Under the pieces are notes generated by a model, which ran no database searches, was not told the origin of the DNA, and was given only the letters and a program-made list of their open reading frames with translations. Of a DNA stretch of 64,000 nt, positions 53,330 to 61,651 are shown piece by piece; position 1 is the first letter of the stretch, and each line of letters begins with the position of its first letter. Source of the DNA: Streptomyces sp. NBC_00237 (GTDB taxonomy: Bacteria > Actinomycetota > Actinomycetes > Streptomycetales > Streptomycetaceae). Where the stretch lies: NCBI RefSeq assembly GCF_026342435.1, contig NZ_JAPEMT010000005.1, positions 434,001 to 498,000 of the forward strand, given 5' to 3'. The position numbers and the translations under genes were made by a program.

Positions 53330-54616
53330 CTACTTGGGCCGCTGGTCCACGATCCGCTTGAACTTGCCCACCGACCGCTCCAGCGTCTCAGGACTCACCA
53401 CCTCGACGCGGGCGGACACCCCGATGCCGTCCTTGATCGCCGCCGCGACCGCCTGCGCGGCGGCCTCCCGCTCCGTACCGCTCGCGTCCGCCCGCGCCTC
53501 GGCCCGTACGGTCAGACAGTCCATCCGGCCCTCCCGGGTCAGCAGCAGCTGGAAGTGCGGGGCCAGCGCGGGGGTGCGCAGCACGATCTCCTCGACCTGC
53601 GTGGGAAAGAGATTCACCCCGCGCACGATCACCAGATCGTCGCTGCGCCCGGTGATCTTCTCCATCCGCCGGAACGTGCGCGCCGTGCCCGGCAGGAGCC
53701 GGGTCAGGTCCCTGGTCCGGTAACGGATCACCGGCATGGCCTCCTTGGTCAGCGAGGTGAAGACGAGCTCCCCCTCCGACCCCTCCGGCAGCACCTCCCC
53801 GGTGATCGGATCGACGACCTCCGGATAGAAGTGGTCCTCCCAGATGTGCAGCCCGTCCTTGGTCTCCACGCACTCCTGTGCCACCCCGGGCCCGATGACC
53901 TCGGAGAGTCCGTATATGTCGACCGCGTCGATCGCGAACCGCTCCTCGATCTCCCGGCGCATCTCCTGCGTCCAGGGCTCCGCCCCGAAGATGCCGACCT
54001 TGAGGGAGGTGGACCGGGGATCGACGCCCTGCCGCTCGAACTCGTCGAGCAGGGTGAGCATGTACGACGGGGTCAGCATGATGATCTCGGGCTCGAAGTC
54101 CTGGATCAGCTGCACCTGACGGGCCGTCATCCCACCGGACGCCGGGATGACGGTGCAGCCGAGCCGCTCCGCCCCGTAATGCGCCCCGAGCCCGCCCGTG
54201 AACAGGCCGTACCCGTACGCCACATGGACCTTGTGGCCGGGCCGCCCCCCGGCGGCCCGGATGGAGCGGGCCACCATGTCGGCCCACATCGACAGGTCGT
54301 TCTCGGTGTACCCGACGACGGTCGGGCGGCCCGTGGTGCCGCTGGAGGCGTGCAGACGGCGGATCTCGTCCTGCGGTACGGCGAACATCCCGAAGGGGTA
54401 GTTCTCGCGCAGGTCGGCCTTGGTGGTGAACGGGAACCGCGCGAGGTCGGCGAGCGAACGGCAGTCCTCCGGTTTCAGCCCCGCCGTCTCGAAGGCCGCC
54501 CGATAGTGCGGCACGTTCGCGTAAGCGTGCCGCAGGGTGCTCCGCAACCGCTCCAGCTGGAGGACTTCGAGCTCCTCACGGCCGAGCCGTTCCGTCGCGT
54601 CGAGCAGCGCCTTCAT
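53330..54616 (-). CDS. paaK: Phenylacetate-CoA ligase
   Basis: 428 residues, the standard length of PaaK. Aryl-CoA ligase motifs: ASSGTTGRPTVVGYT, GLSEVIGPGVAQE and TGRSDDLVIVRGVNLFPTQVEEI, and C-terminal GKFKRIVDQRP. It converts phenylacetate to phenylacetyl-CoA, the first step of the aerobic phenylacetate pathway. The rest of the paa genes (epoxidase, ring opening) are not in the window, so it may be a solitary entry enzyme here. A palindrome resembling PaaR operators lies 73 bp upstream. Confidence 0.95.
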   Translation of the reverse strand: MKALLDATERLGREELEVLQLERLRSTLRHAYANVPHYRAAFETAGLKPEDCRSLADLARFPFTTKADLRENYPFGMFAVPQDEIRRLHASSGTTGRPTVVGYTENDLSMWADMVARSIRAAGGRPGHKVHVAYGYGLFTGGLGAHYGAERLGCTVIPASGGMTARQVQLIQDFEPEIIMLTPSYMLTLLDEFERQGVDPRSTSLKVGIFGAEPWTQEMRREIEERFAIDAVDIYGLSEVIGPGVAQECVETKDGLHIWEDHFYPEVVDPITGEVLPEGSEGELVFTSLTKEAMPVIRYRTRDLTRLLPGTARTFRRMEKITGRSDDLVIVRGVNLFPTQVEEIVLRTPALAPHFQLLLTREGRMDCLTVRAEARADASGTEREAAAQAVAAAIKDGIGVSARVEVVSPETLERSVGKFKRIVDQRPK

Positions 54617-54688
54617 GGATCACTCTCCCGTTCCTCGCGCACGTTCCCGGCGCCCGTTCGCCACGCCCATTCCTCGCCAAAATGGACT

Positions 54689-54702
54689 ACCGATCATTCG
54701 GT
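54689..54702. promoter_or_regulatory. ACCGA-4-TCGGT palindrome before paaK (PaaR-like operator)
   Basis: ACCGATCATTCGGT, with outer ACT to the left, is a perfect inverted repeat 73 bp upstream of paaK. It resembles the ACCGnnnnnnCGGT operator described for TetR-type PaaR in Corynebacterium (from memory). No paaR gene is adjacent. Confidence 0.58.
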
Positions 54703-54874
54703 CGTGGTGCGTACGGGGCCAGTAATTCAGGGCGGGAGGGCTTCTGGCAAGAGGTCGTACGGGGCGGAACGACGGACTTCCGGGTGTCCCGCCCGCACCG
54801 GCGATGCAAAACACCCCAAACTGGAGGGTATCGGTTGAACGAGGAAGAACCGGATCGAAGGCAAGGACCCCGAA

Positions 54875-55339
54875 ATGCAGCAGTCCGTGACGCAGCGTCG
54901 ACTCCGCAGAACCGCAGTGGCCGTGCTGATGGGGGTGGCGGGGGCGGCCGTTCTGGCCGCCTGCGGCGACGACAAACCCGTCCCCGCCGTCACGACGACG
55001 GTCACCGCCCCCGGGCCGACCGTCACGGTGACGGCCACCCCGCCGCCGCCCGCACCCGTCCCGACCGCGACGGCCGCCCCGACCGGGCAGCCCCAGAGCG
55101 CGGCGAAGCCCGACGTCGTCCTGACCGGCGACCCGGACGCGGCGTCCAAGGAACTGGACCGGCTGAAGGCGACCGGCTGGTGGAACCCCGACAAGATCGA
55201 GTACGCGGACGACCCGGTGACGGCGCTCCAGCAGTTCGACAAGTGGCTGGGCAAGGGCTACATCGCCCCGGGCGGAGCCTGGACTCCTGCCGGAGTGGCC
55301 GCGGTAGAAGCCGCAAACGAGGGCGGCCCGGAGCTGTAG
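54875..55339 (+). CDS. Small lipoprotein of unknown function
   Basis: 154 residues. Lipobox LAAC with Cys near residue 30 (AVLMGVAGAAVLAACGDD) marks a membrane-anchored lipoprotein. A Thr/Pro-rich stalk (TTTVTAPGPTVTVTATPPPP) leads to a folded C-terminal part of about 80 residues with DPDAASKELDRLKATGWW and FDKWLGKGYIAPGGAWTPAG, which I do not recognise. AAGGAC precedes the ATG. It is divergent from paaK. The stalk is typical for extracellular exposure. Confidence 0.82.
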   Translation: MQQSVTQRRLRRTAVAVLMGVAGAAVLAACGDDKPVPAVTTTVTAPGPTVTVTATPPPPAPVPTATAAPTGQPQSAAKPDVVLTGDPDAASKELDRLKATGWWNPDKIEYADDPVTALQQFDKWLGKGYIAPGGAWTPAGVAAVEAANEGGPEL

Positions 55340-55664
55340 TGCCCGCAGGGGCGCGGGGCCGTACCGATGTGCGGTTCCGCCGCGCGGGCGCGCCCCGGCA
55401 CGACGCTCCCGCACGTAATGGGACCAGCCGCGTGGCGAGCGCTTGAGGGAAGGGGCGCGGGGCTGTACCGATGTGCGGCCTGAACCCCATCCCACCACCG
55501 GCGATCGGGGGAACACCGCACACACGACGCACCGGGGCCTCGCCGCAGACGGCCTGCGCAGGACGGCGCCCCGGTCGCGTGCCCGCGCTACAGCGGACCG
55601 GCCCCCGCCCCCCACCCCAACCCCCGGCACGCACCCGCCCCATCCACCTGTTTGGATGGCCCCC
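55340..55664. other. Intergenic region with repeat elements before the duplicated hydrolase
   Basis: 325 bp without a supported gene. It holds two near-identical 28-bp copies of a common Streptomyces intergenic sequence (55347-55374 and 55451-55478) and a C-rich leader before the hydrolase start. No operator palindrome stands out. Confidence 0.6.
55347..55478. repeat. Two 28-bp direct copies of a Streptomyces intergenic repeat
   Basis: AGGGGCGCGGGGCCGTACCG, followed by ATGTGCGG, at 55347-55374 and again (27 of 28 identical) at 55451-55478. From memory this sequence type recurs between genes of many streptomycetes. Confidence 0.75.
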
Positions 55665-57194
55665 ATGCCGACCTTCACCGCCCCCGACGGAACCCACCTC
55701 GCCTACCACCTCACAGGCACCGGCGAACCCCTCCTCTGCCTCCCCGGCGGAGCGATGCGCGCCTCGGAGTACCTCGGGGACCTCGGCGGCCTCTCCGCCC
55801 ACCGCCAGCTCGTCCTCCTCGACCTGCGTGGCACCGGAGCCTCCGGCACCCCCGCCGACGAGGACTCCTACCGCTGCGCCCGCCAGGTCGCCGACGTCGA
55901 GGCCCTCCGCGTCCACCTGGGTCTGGACCGCGTCGACGTCCTGGCCCACTCCGCAGGCGGCAACCTCGGCATCCTCTACGCCGCCGCCCACCCCGACCGT
56001 GTGCGCAGCCTCGCCCTGATCACCCCGACCGCCTGGGAGGCGGGCGTCCTGATCGCGCCGGAGGACCGCCTCGCCGCCGCCCGACTGCGCGCGGGGGAGA
56101 CCTGGTTCACCGAGGCGTACGCGGCGTACGAGGCACGGCTCGCCGGGCAGGGGACCGAGGTGTCCGTCGACCCGTTCTTCTACGGCCGCTGGGACGACGC
56201 GGCCCGCGCCCACGCCGCAGCGGACGCCGACCAGCGCAACCCGGCCGCCGCCGCCCGTTACATCGACCCGCAGCACGTCGACGGGCCCGCCGTGCGCAAG
56301 GCGCTGGCCGCGCTCGAAGCGCCCGTGCTGGTGCTGGCGGGAGAACTCGACGGAGCCCCCGACCCGGTCAAGGCGGCGGAGATCGCGGCCCTGTTCCGGC
56401 ACGGCGAGGTCGCCGTACAGGCAGGGGGAGGGCACTTCCCGTGGCTCGACGACCCGCGCGGCTTCGTCCGTACGGTCGCCGCCTTCCTCGACCCCGCCGT
56501 GCACGGCGTGCGGCTGGCCGGGGGGAACCGGATCGCCTACCGCGTGTGGGGCGACCCGGCCGCCCCGCCCGTCGTCCTGCTGCACGGCCGCAGCATGAAC
56601 AGCGCCGACTGGACCGGCATCGCCGAGGACCTGTCCGCCACCCGCCGGGTGTACGCCCTGGACACGCGAGGGCACGGCCTCAGCGACTGGCCCGGCGACT
56701 ACGCGTACCCCCGACTCGCGCTGGACGTGGGCGAGGTCATGGACGCCCTGGGCCTCGACCGGATCGACCTCGTGGGGCATTCCATGGGTGGCGCCATCGC
56801 GCTCCAGGTCGCCCAGGCCCGACCGGAGCAGATCGCCAGGCTGGTGCTGGAGGACGCACTGCCGCCGTTCCCGATCGTCCCCCCTCGGCCCGCCGAACCG
56901 CGCCCTCCGCAGGAGGAGACCGACGCCCTCGCCTTCGACTGGGACGTCGTCCCGGCGACCGACGAAGGGGCCAACCACCCCGACCCGGAATGGGAGGCGG
57001 GGCTGGCGAAGATCACCGCGCCGGTGCTGGTGATCTGGGGCGGCGAGGCGAGCTTCCTGCCCGGTGCGGGCCAGCGGGAACTGGCCGAACTGATCCCGGG
57101 CGCCCGCAGGGTGACGATCCCGGTGGGTCACCTGATCCACCGGAACGATCCGACGGGATTCCTGGCGGAACTGCGGGGCTTCGGTATTTACTGA
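55665..57194 (+). CDS. Tandem double alpha/beta hydrolase
   Basis: 509 residues, two complete alpha/beta hydrolase domains in one chain. Domain 1 (1-280): nucleophile elbow AHSAGG, DLRGTGASG strand, GELDG Asp turn and GGGHFPWLDDP His. Domain 2 (285-509): oxyanion HGRSMNSADW, DTRGHGLSDW, nucleophile GHSMGG, a possible acid turn GGEAS and VGHLIHRNDP His. Domain 2 shows Glu rather than Asp at the acid position, so activity may differ. Domain 1 starts TVAAFLDP before its linker. Substrates unknown. ATG 55665 (MPTFTAPDG) chosen over 55656; no Shine-Dalgarno. Confidence 0.88.
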   Translation: MPTFTAPDGTHLAYHLTGTGEPLLCLPGGAMRASEYLGDLGGLSAHRQLVLLDLRGTGASGTPADEDSYRCARQVADVEALRVHLGLDRVDVLAHSAGGNLGILYAAAHPDRVRSLALITPTAWEAGVLIAPEDRLAAARLRAGETWFTEAYAAYEARLAGQGTEVSVDPFFYGRWDDAARAHAAADADQRNPAAAARYIDPQHVDGPAVRKALAALEAPVLVLAGELDGAPDPVKAAEIAALFRHGEVAVQAGGGHFPWLDDPRGFVRTVAAFLDPAVHGVRLAGGNRIAYRVWGDPAAPPVVLLHGRSMNSADWTGIAEDLSATRRVYALDTRGHGLSDWPGDYAYPRLALDVGEVMDALGLDRIDLVGHSMGGAIALQVAQARPEQIARLVLEDALPPFPIVPPRPAEPRPPQEETDALAFDWDVVPATDEGANHPDPEWEAGLAKITAPVLVIWGGEASFLPGAGQRELAELIPGARRVTIPVGHLIHRNDPTGFLAELRGFGIY

Positions 57195-57286
57195 TCTCGG
57201 AGAGCTGCTGCTGACGATCCGTCTATCAGGATGTTTCTGGCCGCACGTCCGAAGAACCCTTCCCCACCCCTCACCGGAGGCCCGAG

Positions 57287-57661
57287 TTGACCGCGAACGA
57301 CCGATCCGCCCGTCTGCTCGTCGGCCTGCTCGCCGGGGCGGGCGCCGCCCATGTCGTGGTGCCGAAGCTGTTCGACGCCATGGTTCCGGAGTTCCTGCCG
57401 GGCGAGCAGCGCACCTGGACGCACGCGAGCGGCGTCGCCGAACTGCTGCTCGCCGCCGCGATCGCCGTACCGCAGACGCGGAGGGCGGGCGGGCTGGCCG
57501 CCGCCGGGTTCTTCGCGGCGATCCTGCCCGCGCACCTGAAGATGGCCCGCGACTGGCGCGACAAGCCGACGGCCCTCCGGGCAGGGGCGTACGCGCGGAT
57601 TCCGCTCCAGGTGCCGTTGGTGATGTGGGCGGCGAAGGTGGGCCGCGACGCGGCCCGTTGA
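57287..57661 (+). CDS. DoxX-like small membrane protein
   Basis: 124 residues with four hydrophobic segments: ARLLVGLLAGAGAAHVVVPK, GVAELLLAAAIAVP, GGLAAAGFFAAILPAHL and IPLQVPLVMWAAK. The layout matches DoxX/DUF4267-type four-helix membrane proteins with a charged HLKMARDW loop. Function unknown. The start is TTG with CGGAGG seven bases upstream. It follows the double hydrolase by 92 bp and may be co-transcribed. Confidence 0.82.
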   Translation: MTANDRSARLLVGLLAGAGAAHVVVPKLFDAMVPEFLPGEQRTWTHASGVAELLLAAAIAVPQTRRAGGLAAAGFFAAILPAHLKMARDWRDKPTALRAGAYARIPLQVPLVMWAAKVGRDAAR

Positions 57662-57706
57662 CGGCGCTGGGGTCACGGATGGGGGCTATGCCCCTCGCCC
57701 CCTGCA

Positions 57707-57738
57707 CGGGCTTCGCCCGCGCGTCCTCGAACGCCGGA
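57707..57738. repeat. Streptomyces intergenic repeat / hairpin after the DoxX-like gene
   Basis: CGGGC (57707-57711) pairs with GCCCG (57715-57719) and is followed by TCCTCGAACGCCGGACGGGC, a second copy of the CTCAAACGCCGG-type tail seen at 38752. Likely weak terminator plus repeat element. Confidence 0.65.
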
Positions 57739-57775
57739 CGGGCCGAATTTTCTCCCGCCCCAAGAGAAGGCCCCC

Positions 57776-58717
57776 ATGCGAATCTTGATCATCGGCGCCG
57801 GTGCCACCGGCGGCTACTTCGGTGCCCGCCTCGTCCAAGCCGGACACGACGTCACCTTCCTCGTCCGCCCCCACCGCGCCGACACCCTCCGTCGGCGCGG
57901 CCTCCGCCTCACCGGCCTCGGTGAGCCCGACGAGCACGTGACCCCGCAGTTCACCACCGCCGCCGAACTCGCCGCCGCGCCCGACCCGGCCCCGTACGAC
58001 CTGATCCTCCTCACGGTGAAGGCCACCGCCCTCACCCCCGCGATCGAGGACTTCGCGCCCGCCGTCGGCCAGGACACCGTGATCCTGCCCGTCCTCAACG
58101 GCCTCGCCCACCTCGATCCGCTCGCCGCCCGCTTCGGCGCGCACCGGGTCTGGGGCGGTGTCGCGAAGATCATCACCACCCTCAACGACGACGGCGACAT
58201 CGTCCGCCTCGCCCCTTTCGCGACTCTGGACTTCGGGCCTTTCGACGGCAGCGACCCCGCTCGGGCCGAGCGGACGGCCGCGCTGCTCGACGCCGTACCC
58301 GGAATCGAGGCGAAGGCGTCCACGGACACGCTCGGCGACATGTGGGCCAAGTGGTCCTTCATCGTGACGGTGAGCACCGTGAACATCCTCGGCCGGGGCA
58401 GCGTCGGCGAGGTCGTCGCCGCACCGGGCGGCGATGCCCTCGGCCCCGCCGCCCTGGCCGAAGCGGCAGCCGTGGCCGCCGCTTCGGGGCACGAGCTGCC
58501 CCAGGACGTACGGGACCTGGTGTCGGGGATGGCGACCGAGACCGGCTCCCCGCTCACGACCTCCCTCTTCCGGGACATGACGGCGGGCCTGCCCTCCGAG
58601 GCCGAGCACCTCTTCGGCGACCTCGTGGCACGGGCCCGCGCCCTCGGCGTGGCCACTCCGCTCCTCGACCTGGCCACCCTGCAACTCCGTGTACAAGAAG
58701 CCAGGTTGACGAAGTAA
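57776..58717 (+). CDS. 2-dehydropantoate 2-reductase family (ApbA/PanE-like)
   Basis: 313 residues. N-terminal NADP-binding fold MRILIIGAGATGGYFGARLV, strand VTFLVRP, ILLTVKATAL and LPVLNGLAHLDPLAARFG; the C-terminal helical domain carries the catalytic Lys in DMWAKWSFIV and the TSLFRDMTAG segment. It could reduce ketopantoate in pantothenate (CoA) synthesis or be one of the common paralogues acting on other keto acids. GAAGG precedes the ATG. Confidence 0.92.
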   Translation: MRILIIGAGATGGYFGARLVQAGHDVTFLVRPHRADTLRRRGLRLTGLGEPDEHVTPQFTTAAELAAAPDPAPYDLILLTVKATALTPAIEDFAPAVGQDTVILPVLNGLAHLDPLAARFGAHRVWGGVAKIITTLNDDGDIVRLAPFATLDFGPFDGSDPARAERTAALLDAVPGIEAKASTDTLGDMWAKWSFIVTVSTVNILGRGSVGEVVAAPGGDALGPAALAEAAAVAAASGHELPQDVRDLVSGMATETGSPLTTSLFRDMTAGLPSEAEHLFGDLVARARALGVATPLLDLATLQLRVQEARLTK

Positions 58718-58740
58718 GGGGGCGGAAGTCGACAGTCGCG

Positions 58741-59244
58741 TCAGGGGGCCTTCGGCTGCCACAGGGAGGTCACCGGGTCGTAGACCCTGACCCCCTTCGG
58801 CAGGCCGAGCGACGCGGCCGTGATCCGCACCCCGCGGTGCGCCGGATCCGCCGCCACCCCGATGTCCCGTACGAGGCGCACATCGCCGGGCGTCGGCGGC
58901 GCGAGCACGGTGCGCACCGAGGCGTACGCGCTCGCGCCCGCCGCCACCCGGTACGGGGCACTGCCGACCGGGGGATTCGGGCGGGCCGACCCGTCCAGGC
59001 CCCCGAAGGTGACGGTCGGGATGCGGTCGACGGTGCAGGCGTGCTTGCCCTTGTTGGTGAAGCGGACGGTGAGGACGTCGGGGGTCGGGGCGGCAGCCGC
59101 CCCGACCGTCAGGTTCCGCTCCGCGCAGCGCGGCAGCGGACCGCCGCCCGTCGGCAGTACGCAGGCGGTGGCGGTGGCGGAAGCGGCGAGCAGGACTGCG
59201 GCGGCGAGCGCGCCGACCGTGGTGAAACGCTGGTGCGTGTACAT
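58741..59244 (-). CDS. Secreted DUF4232 domain protein
   Basis: 167 residues. A signal peptide (VGALAAAVLLAASATATACV, possible lipobox-like TAC) is followed by the DUF4232 pattern: RCAERNLTVGAA, VLTVRFTNKGKHACTVDRIP, the Cys pair and RLVRDIGVAADP. Extracellular beta-sandwich, function unknown. Convergent with the reductase gene (23-bp gap). The ATG at 59244 has a GGAG close by. Confidence 0.86.
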   Translation of the reverse strand: MYTHQRFTTVGALAAAVLLAASATATACVLPTGGGPLPRCAERNLTVGAAAAPTPDVLTVRFTNKGKHACTVDRIPTVTFGGLDGSARPNPPVGSAPYRVAAGASAYASVRTVLAPPTPGDVRLVRDIGVAADPAHRGVRITAASLGLPKGVRVYDPVTSLWQPKAP

Positions 59245-59356
59245 GGCTCCATGCTGCGGCCGGGACCCCCGCAACCGGGAGAACGCCACCGGCTGTGTGA
59301 CGGGTCCGTGACACTCCGACAGGCCCACGCCGCGTTGAGTGCGTACCGTTTGTTCC

Positions 59357-59797
59357 GTGGCCCTCTTCCGCATCGCACACCGCACGCCCCTCGCCCCGGA
59401 CGAAGCCTGGCGCAGGCTCACCGCCTGGGAACGGCACGCCGCCCAGGTCCCCTTCACCCACATGGTCTTCGGCACCGACCCGCCGACCCGGCAGGGCACC
59501 CGGTTCGTGGCCCGTACCCGGATCGGAAGGATCGGATTCGACGACCCCATGGAAGTCGTCGAGTGGCGGCCGCCGGAGCACTGCCGACTGGAGAAGAGCG
59601 GCCGGGCGGTGACGGGGTGGGCCGAGATCGACGTACGGCCCGTACCGGACGGCGGCCCGGGCGCGTACGTGATCTGGACGGAGGATCTGCGGCTGCGCGG
59701 GCTGCCCCGGATGTGCGACCCGCTGCTGGCGGCGGCGGGCCGGGTGGTCTTCGGGCGGGCGATGCGTGCGCTGCTGCGGGAACCGAAGGGGCGGTGA
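59357..59797 (+). CDS. SRPBCC-family protein
   Basis: 146 residues of the START/polyketide-cyclase-like fold: VALFRIAHRTPLAPDEAWRR, LTAWERHAAQVPFT, then EVVEWRPPEHCRLEKSGRAV and LRLRGLPRMCDPLLAAAGRV with the long C-terminal helix. Such proteins bind hydrophobic ligands; ligand unknown. The GTG at 59357 is preferred; a GTG 18 bp upstream is also in frame. No Shine-Dalgarno, possibly leaderless. Divergent from the DUF4232 gene. Confidence 0.85.
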   Translation: MALFRIAHRTPLAPDEAWRRLTAWERHAAQVPFTHMVFGTDPPTRQGTRFVARTRIGRIGFDDPMEVVEWRPPEHCRLEKSGRAVTGWAEIDVRPVPDGGPGAYVIWTEDLRLRGLPRMCDPLLAAAGRVVFGRAMRALLREPKGR

Positions 59798-59858
59798 GGT
59801 CCGCGCGGCCGTGAGCCGAGGCCCCTTCCGCCCGGCCGCTGACCCTTCCGTCCGGCCG

Positions 59859-61475
59859 TTACCTCTCCCGTGCGGCCTCCGCCTTTGCCCAGCGGTAGTC
59901 CGCCTTGCCGCTCGGCGAGCGGTGTATCCGGTCGGTGATCACCAGCTTCCGGGGGATCTTGTAGCCCGCGAGCCGGGTGCGGCAGTGTTCCTGAATGGCT
60001 GTCAGGTCGGGAACGGCGGCGTCTGCGCGGAGTTGGACGACGGCTGCGACCCGGTTGCCCCACTTCGGGTCTGGAACCCCGGCGACCAGCGCGTCGTACA
60101 CGTCCGGATGGGCCTTCAGGGCCTGCTCGACCTCCTCCGGGTAGACCTTCTCGCCGCCGGTGTTGATGCACTGCGAGCCGCGTCCGAGGACGGTGACGAT
60201 GCCGTCGCCGTCGACGGTGGCCATGTCGCCGAGCAGCACCCAGCGCTGCCCTTCGCGCTGGAAGAAGGTCTCCGCGGTCTTCTTCGGGTCGTTGTAGTAG
60301 CCGAGCGGGACGTGTCCGCACTGGGCGAGCCTGCCGATCTCGCCCACGCCCACGGGTTCGTACGTCGCCGGGTCGACGACCTTCGTGCGCTCGTTGACCT
60401 CCAGCCGGAACCCCTTCTCCGGGCCGGAGTCGTCCGTGGCCTTCCCGTTCGAACCGGACTCCGACGAACCGAAGTTGTTGAGCAGCGTCACGTTCGGCAC
60501 GAGCTCCTGGAACTGGGCGCGCACCGTGTCCGACATGATCGCCCCGGAGGACGAGACGCTGAAGAGCGAGGAGAGGTCCGTGCCCTTCAGCGGGCCGTGC
60601 AGGGCGTCGATCAGGGGGCGGAGCATCGCGTCGCCGACCAGTGACACGCTCGACACCCGCTCCTTCTCGATGGTCCGCAGCACCTCCTCCGGTACGTACT
60701 TGCGGTGGATGACCACCCGCTGCCCGTAGTGGAAGGCGATGAACGACGTCAGCGTCGAGGTGCCGTGCATCAGCGGGGGAGTGGGGAAGAAGGCGAGACC
60801 GGCACCACCGGCCGCGACCTTCTCGGCCAGCTCCTCGGGCCGCCTCACCGGACTGCCCGTCGGGTCCCCGCCGAACAACCCAGCGAAGAACAGGTCTTCC
60901 TGACGCCACATCACCCCCTTCGGCATGCCCGTCGTGCCACCCGTGTAGATGATGAAGAGGTCGTCGGCGGAACGGTCGGGGAAGCCCCTTCCCGCTGACC
61001 CGGAAGCCTCGGCGTCCACGAACTCCACGCAGTCGACGGCCGGGGCGTCGGCGGGCCGCCCGCCCACCCGGACCAGATGGCGCAGCTTCCCGGTGCGCGG
61101 CAGGGCGGCTGCCACCCGCTCGGTGAACTCGGTGTCGAAGACCAGCGCGGCGAGGTCCGCGTCGCGATAGAGGTAGACCAACTCCTCTTCCACATAACGG
61201 TAATTGACGTTGACCGGTACGAGACGCGCCTTCAGGCAGGCCAGCACCGTCTGGAGGTACTCGACGCCGTTGTAGAGGTGCAGCCCCAGGTGTTCGCCCG
61301 GCTTCAGCCCCGCGTGGATGAGGTGGTGCGCGACGCGATTGGCGGCCGAGTCGAGTTCGGCGTAGGTGAGGCGGCGCTCCGCGCCCGTACCGGGATGGTC
61401 GACGTACACGAGCGCCTCGCGGTCGGGGACCACGTCGACGACCGACTCGAACAGGTCGGCAAGGTTGTACTCCAC
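59859..61475 (-). CDS. Acyl-CoA synthetase (steroid/fatty acid-type ligase)
   Basis: 538 residues. P-loop IYTGGTTGMPKGVMWRQED, FGSSESG adenylation motif, GRGSQCINTGGEKVYPEEVE and SGKADYRWAK near the C-terminus. This variant, with YTGG and SQCINTGGEKV, resembles FadD3/FadD19-like ligases for sterol side chains and related acids (tentative). The GTG at 61475 has AGGAGG six bases upstream; an ATG nine codons earlier is less likely. Divergent from the crotonase operon, with a TCTGAC palindrome between them. Confidence 0.92.
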   Translation of the reverse strand: MEYNLADLFESVVDVVPDREALVYVDHPGTGAERRLTYAELDSAANRVAHHLIHAGLKPGEHLGLHLYNGVEYLQTVLACLKARLVPVNVNYRYVEEELVYLYRDADLAALVFDTEFTERVAAALPRTGKLRHLVRVGGRPADAPAVDCVEFVDAEASGSAGRGFPDRSADDLFIIYTGGTTGMPKGVMWRQEDLFFAGLFGGDPTGSPVRRPEELAEKVAAGGAGLAFFPTPPLMHGTSTLTSFIAFHYGQRVVIHRKYVPEEVLRTIEKERVSSVSLVGDAMLRPLIDALHGPLKGTDLSSLFSVSSSGAIMSDTVRAQFQELVPNVTLLNNFGSSESGSNGKATDDSGPEKGFRLEVNERTKVVDPATYEPVGVGEIGRLAQCGHVPLGYYNDPKKTAETFFQREGQRWVLLGDMATVDGDGIVTVLGRGSQCINTGGEKVYPEEVEQALKAHPDVYDALVAGVPDPKWGNRVAAVVQLRADAAVPDLTAIQEHCRTRLAGYKIPRKLVITDRIHRSPSGKADYRWAKAEAARER

Positions 61476-61570
61476 CGTTCCTCCTGAACCCCGGTTGTGC
61501 ACAGGCGAGTTGATGTGTCGGCCATCACAGCAAAGGGTGCTTCAAGTGGGAAGGGTGTACGCCGAAGAAA

Positions 61571-61590
61571 TCTGACTGACTGTCAGAAAA
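61571..61590. promoter_or_regulatory. TCTGAC-6-TCAGAAAA site (copy 2), ligase / crotonase divergent promoter
   Basis: TCTGAC TGACT GTCAGA is a perfect inverted repeat with 6-bp arms and 5-bp centre, followed by AAA and CTCTT as in copy 1 (43954-43973). It is 65 bp from the crotonase start and 96 bp from the ligase start. Candidate TetR-family operator. Confidence 0.65.
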
Positions 61591-61651
61591 CTCTTGAAGT
61601 GGCGGGGGCTCTCCTGCAACCTGTTCCAGGTCTGACGACGGGAGGACGGTC

